Translations under genes and position numbers: made by a program
From: an uncultured Rhodospirillaceae bacterium
Lineage (GTDB): Bacteria > Pseudomonadota > Alphaproteobacteria > CAAGCB01 > CAG-977
Length of the DNA: 64,000 nucleotides
Assembly: GCA_900553035.1 (NCBI GenBank)
Contig: USCC01000001.1
Coordinates: 9,898 to 73,897, forward strand
Direction of reading: 5' to 3'
The notes under the pieces: model-generated
Told to the model about the DNA's origin: nothing
Databases searched by the model: none
Seen by the model: the letters and a program-made list of their open reading frames with translations, nothing else
In this document: positions 30,548-37,850 of the stretch, one piece after another
How positions within the stretch are numbered: the stretch's first letter is position 1
How the letters are laid out: each line of letters begins with the position of its first letter

Positions 30548-31054
30548 TTATTCGCCGGCTTCTTCTTCCGCGTCGTCAGCACCGGTTTCGACGTCGTTCG
30601 ATTTCGCCAGAGATTTGACCAGTTCGAACACCTTGCGAGCCACGTTGCGGTCCTGAATGCGGTAGTAGGCGCGGACAAGCTCCAGCGTTTCACGTTTGCT
30701 CATGGGATCGTAGTTGAAGCTTGCGGGTTCTTCGGCCAGGCCGACGGCGCCGGCCAGCATGCGCGGGCTGCGTTCGGCAACCTGTTCGTCCATTTCCTCG
30801 AAAAAGAAACCGATCGAAACTTCAAGCACCTTGCTGATATCGTACAGGCGGCTGGCGCCGATACGGTTCAGTCCGCGTTCATATTTCTGAACCTGCTGGA
30901 ACGTCAAACCGATAGCTTCGCCAAGTTTTTCCTGGCTCATTCCGAGCAGGGTACGGCGGAGTTTGACGCGGGATCCGACATGGACGTCAATCGGATTGGG
31001 AGAGCCGTCTTCCGTACGGCCGCGAGACGATCTTCTGATGACTGTATCTGACAT
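30548..31054 (-). CDS. XRE-family helix-turn-helix regulator
   Basis: A 168-residue DNA-binding protein with a Cro/CI-type HTH at about residues 23-80: VGSRVKLRRTLLGMSQEKLG, LTFQQVQKYERGLNRIGASR and LYDISKVLEVSIGFFF. The C-terminal third (SKRETLELVRAYYRIQDRNV, then ARKVFELVKSLAKS) is conserved in alphaproteobacterial homologues that sit upstream of metK. The tail is acidic (DDAEEEAGE). The target is unknown; control of its own gene or of metK is possible. Confidence 0.9.
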   Translation of the reverse strand: MSDTVIRRSSRGRTEDGSPNPIDVHVGSRVKLRRTLLGMSQEKLGEAIGLTFQQVQKYERGLNRIGASRLYDISKVLEVSIGFFFEEMDEQVAERSPRMLAGAVGLAEEPASFNYDPMSKRETLELVRAYYRIQDRNVARKVFELVKSLAKSNDVETGADDAEEEAGE

Positions 31055-31333
31055 GTGAGCCTCTCTGTAAAGTGTTTTAATTATTACGCTTCATTTAGCG
31101 CGATAAGTGCATCCTATCGTATGTAACGACGTCTAATCAAGCTTTTTATGGGACTTCTTAAAGAAGAATCGTCTTTTTTAAAGCTCTTTTCCGTTAAACC
31201 ATCTATTTATGATAGAAACACTTTTAGACATCAAAATCAATAGAAATCGATAACACTAGACTAATTTATAGTTATCAAGGAAATTTAAAACTTTTTGCTT
31301 CCTGTTTTAAAAGCGCCAAGCTATTTTTTAAAA
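31055..31333. other. AT-rich divergent intergenic region
   Basis: 279 bp between the XRE gene and the divL-like gene. It has a small inverted repeat CTTCTTAAAGAAG (near 31143-31163) and, on the minus side, a possible XRE promoter (TTGATT with TAGGAT). No gene or RNA was recognised. Confidence 0.4.
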
Positions 31334-33742
31334 ATGACCATGTACGAGAGTTTTCTTTCCAATCTGTTTCTGTCGGCTTTTTTCTATCCGAAAACGCTGA
31401 CGGCGGTCTGTGTCGGTATTCTGGCCCTCCTGAGCTTTGCGCTGTACCGGCTTGGAACGATGAAGCGGGATCTGCAGAAACTCTCGCGGCTTCTGGCGGT
31501 TTACCGTGAAACGGCGGACGGGCTTCCGGACGGTTATTTCCTGTGGATTTACGATTCTGTGGGTTTCATCGCCCATACGCGTTGCTCGCGCCGGCTGGCG
31601 GTCATGCTGAACCTGTTCGCCGGGACGGAAACGTCGTTTGACGCGCTTCTGGAGCGTTTTTCGCCGGCCTGTGCCGAAACGCTGGCCGAAGCGGTCCGCG
31701 ACATGCGGCGGGAAGACCGGCCCTTTTCCATGGAAGTCCGGAATGCCGACGGAACAAAACATTTCGCGGTGGCGGGCTTCCGTTCACTCGGCCCCGGCAA
31801 CGCCCCTCTGGCCGACATTCTGTGGATCCGCGACACGACCGAAGACGACCGCCGTCTGTCATCGCTGACCGCCGAAGCCGAAGAGATGAAAAAGCAGAAT
31901 ACATTTCTGGAACAGGCACTGGATTCTTTCCCGTTTCCGATCTGGATGCGCAACGAAGACCTTCAGCTCTTTTCCTGTAACCCCGCCTACGCCCGCGCTG
32001 TCCACGCCCCTTCCAAAGAGCAGGCCATCCTGTCGGGAACGGAGCTTGTGTATGAAAAATCGCCACGCGAGGCCCGCGTTCTGGCCGCCGCCGCCCGTGC
32101 CGCGGGCAAAGAGCATAACGCCCGGGAATTCGTTGTTATGAACGGACGCCGGCGCCGCATTGAAGTCTCCGAAATTCCCCTGCCGGCGTCGGGAGAATCC
32201 TTCCGCAGCAAAACGCTGGGCTTTGTCCGCGACATCACACGCGAAGAAGATCTCCGTCAAAGTCTGGAAGACCACATCCGTTCGCACAACGGCGTTCTGG
32301 AGCATCTGAAAACCGCCGTGGCCGTGTTTGACATGGAAACACGGCTCCAGTTTTACAACACATCCTTCCTGAATCTCTGGGATCTGGAAGAGGAATGGCT
32401 TGACGGCTCTCCGACGTACGCCCATTTTCTGGACATTCTCCGGGAAAAGCGGCGGCTGCCCGAAAACCGGGATTTCAGCGCCTATAAAGCCAGAGAAATT
32501 CAGTATTTTTCCACCCTGGTCTCGGCGCAGGAGGACATTATGCACCTGCCTTCGGGCGTGACGTTGCGCCGCATGCTGATTCCCCATCCGCTGGGCGGCC
32601 TGCTGATAACCTACGAAGACGTCACGGGCCACCTGACCATGGAGCGTTCCATGACGGTTCTGAACGAAACGCAGTGCATGCTGATCAACCAGATGCGCGA
32701 GGCCATTCTGGTGTTCGGAAGCGACGGACGTCTGCGGCTGGCGAATGCCGCGTACCGGACGCTGTGGCAGTTTGATCCCGGGGAATTCAGGAAAAGCGCT
32801 CCCAGCATTCCGGAAGTCCTGGAAAAACAGCGCTCCTTCTTTGAAGCCGAAAAGAATTGGGAATCCCTGAAGGAACAGCTTTTGGGCGTTCTGACCGCAC
32901 ATACGGGTGAAATTTTCCAGATCATGCGTTCCGACGGCCGCGTTTTGGAATTCATGTCGCTCGGGCTTCCGGACGGCGGGATTTTTGCTTCGTTCTTTGA
33001 CGTTACGGAAGAGGAGAAAAGCTCGCTTCTGCTGAAGGAAAAGGAAAACCTCTTTTCACATTACCGCCAGACGGCCGTCCAGACGGATCGGCTACGCTCC
33101 CTGTTTCTGGAACAGCTCGGCAACGAAATGGCTCCGCCGCTACGGATTCTGGGCGAAGCGTCCGCCGCTCTTCTCGGGCCGAAGGGCAAAGGGCTCACAA
33201 AACAGCAGAAAACACTTCTCCAGTCCGTCTCCGAATCCTCCGAGGATATCCGGAGTCTGCTTTCGGATATGACGGATCTGGCACAGATTGAATCCGGGAC
33301 GAGCATACTGGAGCTTGATTCCGTCGATGTCCCGGCGCTTTTGAACGCCGCCGTCCGTGCTGTCCGCGAAAGGGCGAAGGCCAAAGGGATCACTGTCGCG
33401 TTAAAGGTCGAAGACGGCCTTCCCGCTCTGATCGCCGACAAGAAACGTCTGAAACAGGTTCTGTATTACCTCCTGAACAATGCCGTCGCTTCTTCGTTTA
33501 AAAACGGAACGGTCGGGCTGACGGCTGAAGCGGTCGAAGAAGACAGCGGCCGCCGCCTCAGGATAAGCGTTTCCGAAACGTCCCTGAACCTGAACGGAGA
33601 AACGGAAACCGTCAATTTCGCGGCACAGGACGGATTCGCGTCCTCTCTGATTTCCGCCCTGATCGAGATGCACGGGGGAGAACTGCAGATTTCGGACAAA
33701 AACGGTACGAAAGAAACGCAAATTCTGTTGCCCTGTCGCTAG
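31334..33742 (+). CDS. divL: DivL-like PAS-domain pseudo-histidine kinase
   Basis: An 802-residue membrane-anchored sensor kinase homologue. It has a TM helix at about 10-35, then several PAS-like regions (YETADGLPDGYFLWIYDS-type; LEQALDSFPFPIWM; GVLEHLKTAVAVFDMETRL; QMREAILVFGSDGRLRLANA). A coiled-coil DHp region and a degraded ATPase domain follow. The H-box reads FLEQLGNEMAPPL with Asn597 where kinases have His and Caulobacter DivL has Tyr. An N-box survives (LLNNAVASS), but the D-box (VSETSLNLN) lacks DxGxG. Its position upstream of tsaE-amgK-murU-addBA matches my recollection of where divL sits in alphaproteobacteria. DivL regulates CckA and the cell cycle. The start is uncertain (ATG 31334, ATG 31340 or TTG 31295). 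Confidence 0.7.
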   Translation: MTMYESFLSNLFLSAFFYPKTLTAVCVGILALLSFALYRLGTMKRDLQKLSRLLAVYRETADGLPDGYFLWIYDSVGFIAHTRCSRRLAVMLNLFAGTETSFDALLERFSPACAETLAEAVRDMRREDRPFSMEVRNADGTKHFAVAGFRSLGPGNAPLADILWIRDTTEDDRRLSSLTAEAEEMKKQNTFLEQALDSFPFPIWMRNEDLQLFSCNPAYARAVHAPSKEQAILSGTELVYEKSPREARVLAAAARAAGKEHNAREFVVMNGRRRRIEVSEIPLPASGESFRSKTLGFVRDITREEDLRQSLEDHIRSHNGVLEHLKTAVAVFDMETRLQFYNTSFLNLWDLEEEWLDGSPTYAHFLDILREKRRLPENRDFSAYKAREIQYFSTLVSAQEDIMHLPSGVTLRRMLIPHPLGGLLITYEDVTGHLTMERSMTVLNETQCMLINQMREAILVFGSDGRLRLANAAYRTLWQFDPGEFRKSAPSIPEVLEKQRSFFEAEKNWESLKEQLLGVLTAHTGEIFQIMRSDGRVLEFMSLGLPDGGIFASFFDVTEEEKSSLLLKEKENLFSHYRQTAVQTDRLRSLFLEQLGNEMAPPLRILGEASAALLGPKGKGLTKQQKTLLQSVSESSEDIRSLLSDMTDLAQIESGTSILELDSVDVPALLNAAVRAVRERAKAKGITVALKVEDGLPALIADKKRLKQVLYYLLNNAVASSFKNGTVGLTAEAVEEDSGRRLRISVSETSLNLNGETETVNFAAQDGFASSLISALIEMHGGELQISDKNGTKETQILLPCR

Positions 33743-33874
33743 GTCTTCCCGTCTTCATCTCTGTTTTTTGTCGATTTTTTGCGAAAAAACTTTTTTTATT
33801 CTTTCATTTTATATATACTGTAAATGTGATAGAAAGAAAGTCACTGTTTTACAGGATTAAGAAGGTCGAAAAAA

Positions 33875-34630
33875 ATGGAAAACAATCAAAGAAAACGTCC
33901 GCGTCTGGGCCTGACGCCCAACGAAATGGGGTGGTCACAGCGTCAGCCGAACCCGGCCGCCGCGCGAAAGGCGGACCAGGACGGTGCTTTCGACAACACA
34001 GTGCAGAGCGACAAGGTCCTTTACCGGGATCGTACGGCAGCGCGCCAGGCGGAAGCAAAGGCGCATGAGGAAAAAATGAGCCGTACAGAACCCACGGCGG
34101 AAGAAGGGCGCAAGATCCGCATCATGCGCCGTGAACGGCTGGACGTCGAACGCCAGATTCGTGAAGGACTGGACGTCCGCAACAATATCCTGCGCCAGGA
34201 ACACCGTCTGGGAATCGACGGGGCTCTGTCCTATGAAGAACTGCGCCGCGCGGAACGTTCACCGACTCTGGTCGGACGCCGTAATCCGCTGAAGGCGAAA
34301 AAATCCAAATTCAAAGGCCTGGGTAAGACAACACGCAAACGGAAAAACCGTGAAAAACTGTTGCCCTCGGAACGGCGGCGGAGGCTTTCCCGCACGAAAA
34401 TCGAGCGGAACCGGAAGCTGTACCGCGACCGGATCGCGTCCAAAGATCTGAGCATCACAGGGCCGGACGGCAAAAAAATTAATATTGAACGCTTGCGCAA
34501 GTTGCGGGGAATCAGTAAAAATAAGCCCGTTACCCAGCGCGACGTCAATTCCGCCCGGCGGACAATGAAAGCCGAACGCGTCAGAAACGCGGGTCTGCAG
34601 ATTCGCCGCAGAGACCAGAATACGCGGTAA
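33875..34630 (+). CDS. Highly basic protein of unknown function
   Basis: A 251-residue protein extremely rich in Arg and Lys, with no signal peptide or membrane segment. Residues about 70-125 look like a charged helix (RIMRRERLDVERQIREGLDV, YEELRRAERS). Residues about 130-190 form a dense basic tract (KAKKSKFKGLGKTTRKRKN; SERRRRLSRTKIERNRKLYR). The C-terminal part contains ITGPDGKKINIERLRKLRG. I do not recognise a family. Nucleic-acid or acidic-surface binding is a guess from composition only. The ATG has AAGAAGG eight bases upstream, and a terminator follows, so it is a real, probably single-gene unit downstream of the divL-like gene. Confidence 0.7.
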   Translation: MENNQRKRPRLGLTPNEMGWSQRQPNPAAARKADQDGAFDNTVQSDKVLYRDRTAARQAEAKAHEEKMSRTEPTAEEGRKIRIMRRERLDVERQIREGLDVRNNILRQEHRLGIDGALSYEELRRAERSPTLVGRRNPLKAKKSKFKGLGKTTRKRKNREKLLPSERRRRLSRTKIERNRKLYRDRIASKDLSITGPDGKKINIERLRKLRGISKNKPVTQRDVNSARRTMKAERVRNAGLQIRRRDQNTR

Positions 34631-34657
34631 TATGCGCTTGACGCCCTGAATAAGACG

Positions 34658-34692
34658 GACAACGGGTAAAATCTTTTTATCCGTTGTCTTTT
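34658..34692 (+). terminator. Terminator after the basic-protein gene
   Basis: Stem GACAACGG (34658-34665) with CCGTTGTC (34681-34688), extended inward by nearly complete pairing of GTAAAA with TTTTAT, followed by TTTTG. Confidence 0.75.
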
Positions 34693-34712
34693 GTTTAACA
34701 AGGAAAAGAAAC

Positions 34713-35657
34713 ATGACATTCCTCCTTCGTATCGTTCTCCTTTTCACGGGTTTGGTCGGTTCCTACATCGGCAGCCTCAGTTTTAAAGAAAACAGCGGAG
34801 TCGACATTGCCATCGGCGCTCTCGGACTTCTGGTGGCCATCATCTGTTTCTTTTTCCTCGCAAAAGGTCTGTGGCGAATTCTGGGTTGCCTGACGACTTT
34901 TATCATTGTCGCGCTGATTGTCGGCGCCATCTTTTATTTCCTGGCCGGCTCTGACCTTGTGAGCGGCCTTATGGGTAAAACGCCTGCCGCGCCGGCCGCC
35001 GAACAATCGTACGCGCCTCAGCCGCAGGCCGCTCCGGCCACACAGGGCGGCACGCAGGAAATGGTGGAAATGATCACTCCGATGCTTCAGGCCATGGGCG
35101 GCGCACAGCCGGCCGCACCGCAGGCACAGCCCGTACCCCAACCGCAGCAGCGGCCCGTCATCGCCGGACGCGTCGAATCCATTGCCAGCGGTGACCAGTT
35201 CCGCATCGGCAGTCAGTGGATCCGTCTGTTCGGAATTGATGCGCCGGAAATCCAGCAGACCTGCACGGATCAGCACGGCCGCGCCTACAACTGCGGTTAT
35301 ACTGTTGCACGCAAATTAAAAGAGCTTCTCGGAAATGACGAAGTAACCTGCAGTGTTGTGGCCATGAATGGCCAGGGCAACGTCGTGGCCACCTGTTCAA
35401 TCGGCGAATTCGATCTGGGGGCCGCCATGGTCGAATCCGGATGGGCCGTCGCCCTGCGTAACGTAACGCCGGTTTATATCCCCTATGAGGACAACGCCCG
35501 CCAGAAACAGCTCGGCCTGTGGGCAGGCAAATTCTACATGCCGTGGGAATGGATCGCCCAGCAACAGCAGCTTCAGGCGGAAAAAAGCACGGTCAAAGTG
35601 CCCAAGATCAAAAATCCGAACACCCCGAAAAAATCCAGCATTTTCGACCATTTCTAA
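34713..35657 (+). CDS. Membrane-anchored staphylococcal-nuclease-fold protein
   Basis: A 314-residue protein. Two or three membrane segments (about 5-22, 30-50, 58-78) are followed by a Pro/Gln/Ala-rich linker (about 88-150) and an SNase (TNase) domain at about 150-290. The conserved strand-loop WIRLFGIDAPE carries the equivalents of Arg35, Asp40 and Glu43, and SGDQF provides Asp21. The loop that normally supplies the second catalytic arginine (Arg87) reads GQGNVVATC, with Asn223 in its place. Two extra cysteines (TCTDQHGRAYNCGY) may form a disulfide. It could be an envelope nuclease with reduced activity or a binding domain. RBS AAGGAAA precedes the ATG. Confidence 0.8.
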   Translation: MTFLLRIVLLFTGLVGSYIGSLSFKENSGVDIAIGALGLLVAIICFFFLAKGLWRILGCLTTFIIVALIVGAIFYFLAGSDLVSGLMGKTPAAPAAEQSYAPQPQAAPATQGGTQEMVEMITPMLQAMGGAQPAAPQAQPVPQPQQRPVIAGRVESIASGDQFRIGSQWIRLFGIDAPEIQQTCTDQHGRAYNCGYTVARKLKELLGNDEVTCSVVAMNGQGNVVATCSIGEFDLGAAMVESGWAVALRNVTPVYIPYEDNARQKQLGLWAGKFYMPWEWIAQQQQLQAEKSTVKVPKIKNPNTPKKSSIFDHF

Positions 35658-35660
35658 CCC

Positions 35661-36149
35661 ATGTATGCGTTCTGTGTTCAAAACCGGGCCGCGCTGGAAA
35701 AAGCGGCGGCCGATCTGGCGAAACTCTGTCGGCCAAAAGATGTCATCGCCCTGTTCGGCGATCTCGGCATGGGGAAAACCGTTTTCGCCCGGGCTTTCAT
35801 CCGCTCTTTCGGACGCCCTGAGGAAGAAGTGCCCAGCCCGACTTTCACACTGGTTCAAACCTATGACGTCCGCACCGGAAACGGCGGAGAAACAGCCGTC
35901 TGGCATTTTGATCTTTACCGTCTGAAACACCCCGATGAAATTTACGAAACCGGATTTGAAGAAGCGCTTTCAGACGGCATTTCCCTTATCGAATGGCCGG
36001 AACGAGCCGGAAACAGACTGCCGGGGAACAGATTGGAAATCCATTTAAGCGCCGGGGCTTCGCCCGACGAACGCCGGGTAGAGATTATTCCGCTCGGAAA
36101 AACGTGGAAAAACAGGACAGATTGGGAAACGTATGCCGGAACGCATTGA
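35661..36149 (+). CDS. tsaE: tRNA threonylcarbamoyladenosine biosynthesis ATPase TsaE
   Basis: A 162-residue P-loop ATPase that works with TsaB, TsaC and TsaD to make t6A37 in tRNAs reading ANN codons. Walker A is FGDLGMGKTVFARAF. Family hallmarks are VPSPTFTLVQTYDV, HFDLYRLKHPDEI and ISLIEWPERAG. Its 3' end overlaps amgK by 17 bases. Confidence 0.96.
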   Translation: MYAFCVQNRAALEKAAADLAKLCRPKDVIALFGDLGMGKTVFARAFIRSFGRPEEEVPSPTFTLVQTYDVRTGNGGETAVWHFDLYRLKHPDEIYETGFEEALSDGISLIEWPERAGNRLPGNRLEIHLSAGASPDERRVEIIPLGKTWKNRTDWETYAGTH

Positions 36150-37146
36150 TTTAATTCATGATTTTTTAAACACAAACGGCTGGGGCGATGCGGACAGAAA
36201 AATTCTGGCCGCCGACGCGTCTTTCCGGCGCTATGACCGCCTGACACGGGGCAATGAAACGATGGTTTTCATGGACGCGCCGCCGCCGATGGAAGACGTC
36301 CGCCCGTTCGTCAAAGTCGCCTGCCATCTGGAAAAGCTTGGCTACAGCGCGCCGCATCTTTATGCCGTTGATGAAGAAAACGGCTTCCTCCTCCTGGAAG
36401 ATTTCGGCGATGCGACATACACGCGTCTTTTGAAAAAGGGCGAAAACGAACACGACCTTTACGCTCTGGCGACGGATCTGCTGATCGATCTGCACCGGCA
36501 GGAGGAGAAAGCGGCCGTTCCGGAAAACCTTCCGCCGTATGACGGAGACGCCCTGATGCGCGAGGCGATGCTGTTTCCGGACTGGTTCATGCCTGCGGCA
36601 TTCGGCGTACCGACGGACAAGGAAACGTCCGATGAATATGCTCTTTTGTGGGAGGATGTCTTTCCGCTGGCCCGAAACGTCCCTCAGACGATCGTCCTGC
36701 GCGACTACCATGTGGACAACCTGATGCGTCTGGAAGACCGCGCAGGCATCCGTGCCTGCGGCCTGCTTGATTTTCAGGATGCCCTGCACGGCCCCGTGAC
36801 CTATGACATCATGTCCCTTCTGGAAGACGCGCGCCGTGACATTGCTCCGGATCTGTTTCACATGATGCGGGAACGCTATATGACCGGAACCGAAATCCCC
36901 GACAGAGAAACCTTCCTGGCGTCCTGGGCCGTTCTGGCCGCCCAGCGCCACGCAAAAGTGCTGGGCATCTTCGTCCGGCTGTGCGTCCGCGATAAAAAGA
37001 ATGTTTACCTCCGCCATCTGCCCCGTCTATGGCGTCTGATGGAACGGGCGCTGGAACATCCATGCCTTGGAAAACTCAAAGTCTGGTTCGACAAACATAT
37101 TCCGCCTGAAAAAAGGACGATTCCGCCATGCCTGTTGCAAAAATAA
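36133..37146 (+). CDS. amgK: Anomeric MurNAc/GlcNAc kinase AmgK (APH-fold)
   Basis: A 337-residue aminoglycoside-phosphotransferase-fold kinase. The catalytic loop is LRDYHVDNLMRLED and the metal-binding motif is LLDFQDALHGPVTYDIMSLL. N-terminal nucleotide-binding residues lie in DASFRRYDRL and VFMDAPPPMEDVRPFVKVA. In Pseudomonas and other Gram-negatives AmgK phosphorylates MurNAc at C1 for recycling. Its direct coupling to a MurU-type nucleotidyltransferase (overlap of 19 bases) supports that role. Confidence 0.87.
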   Translation: MPERIDLIHDFLNTNGWGDADRKILAADASFRRYDRLTRGNETMVFMDAPPPMEDVRPFVKVACHLEKLGYSAPHLYAVDEENGFLLLEDFGDATYTRLLKKGENEHDLYALATDLLIDLHRQEEKAAVPENLPPYDGDALMREAMLFPDWFMPAAFGVPTDKETSDEYALLWEDVFPLARNVPQTIVLRDYHVDNLMRLEDRAGIRACGLLDFQDALHGPVTYDIMSLLEDARRDIAPDLFHMMRERYMTGTEIPDRETFLASWAVLAAQRHAKVLGIFVRLCVRDKKNVYLRHLPRLWRLMERALEHPCLGKLKVWFDKHIPPEKRTIPPCLLQK

Positions 37147-37850
37147 CTCATGCCATGATTCTGGCTGCCGGACGCGGCACCCGCATGAAACACCTGACGG
37201 ACGCACGACCCAAACCGCTGATTCCCGTGGCGGGAAAGCCTCTGATTGACCATGTCCTTGACAAAGCTGTCCATGCGGGAGTTCGGGAATACACCGTCAA
37301 CCTGTGTTATCTGGGCGAGAAAATCAAAGAACATCTTTTGAAAAAAAGCGGCCTGAACTTTCATTTTTCAGAAGAGGAAAATGCTTTGGAAACCGGCGGC
37401 GGCGTTAAAAAAGCCCTTCCTTTTCTGGGAGGCGGCTCCTTTTTCGTCCTGAATGCCGACCCGCTGTGGACGGAACCGGGTCGGCCGGCTTTGGAACGGC
37501 TGAAGGAGGCGTGGAATCCTGAAACCATGGACGCACTGCTCCTTTTACAGCCCATGACACGCGCGTTCGGCCATGACGGCATCGGCGATTATTTCATCCG
37601 GGATGACGGGACGCCGCGACGCAAGGAATCGCCCGGCATGCCCGCGCCCTATGTTTTTGCCGGCGCTCAGATTCTGCATCCCCGGCTGTTCAGGGAGGCT
37701 CCTGACGGGAAATTCCCGCTGATCCGCCTTTATGACCAGGCCGAAAAGGAAGGCCGGCTGGCCTGCGTCGTGCACGACGGCGACTGGTTCCATGTCGGGA
37801 CTCCTGAAGCAACGGCGCTGGCGGAAGAAAAACTGGGAGGATGCCATTAA
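37128..37850 (+). CDS. murU: MurNAc-1-phosphate uridylyltransferase MurU
   Basis: A 240-residue nucleotidyltransferase that converts MurNAc-1-phosphate and UTP to UDP-MurNAc, bypassing de novo synthesis. The nucleotide-binding signature is AMILAAGRGTRMKHLTDARPK, followed by PLIPVAGKPLIDHVLD and ETGGGVKKALPFL. The metal-binding acidic site is in FVLNADPLW, and DWFHVGTPE lies near the end. Neighbouring amgK upstream supplies its substrate. The stop codon lies just after the putative addB start. Confidence 0.87.
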   Translation: MPVAKITHAMILAAGRGTRMKHLTDARPKPLIPVAGKPLIDHVLDKAVHAGVREYTVNLCYLGEKIKEHLLKKSGLNFHFSEEENALETGGGVKKALPFLGGGSFFVLNADPLWTEPGRPALERLKEAWNPETMDALLLLQPMTRAFGHDGIGDYFIRDDGTPRRKESPGMPAPYVFAGAQILHPRLFREAPDGKFPLIRLYDQAEKEGRLACVVHDGDWFHVGTPEATALAEEKLGGCH

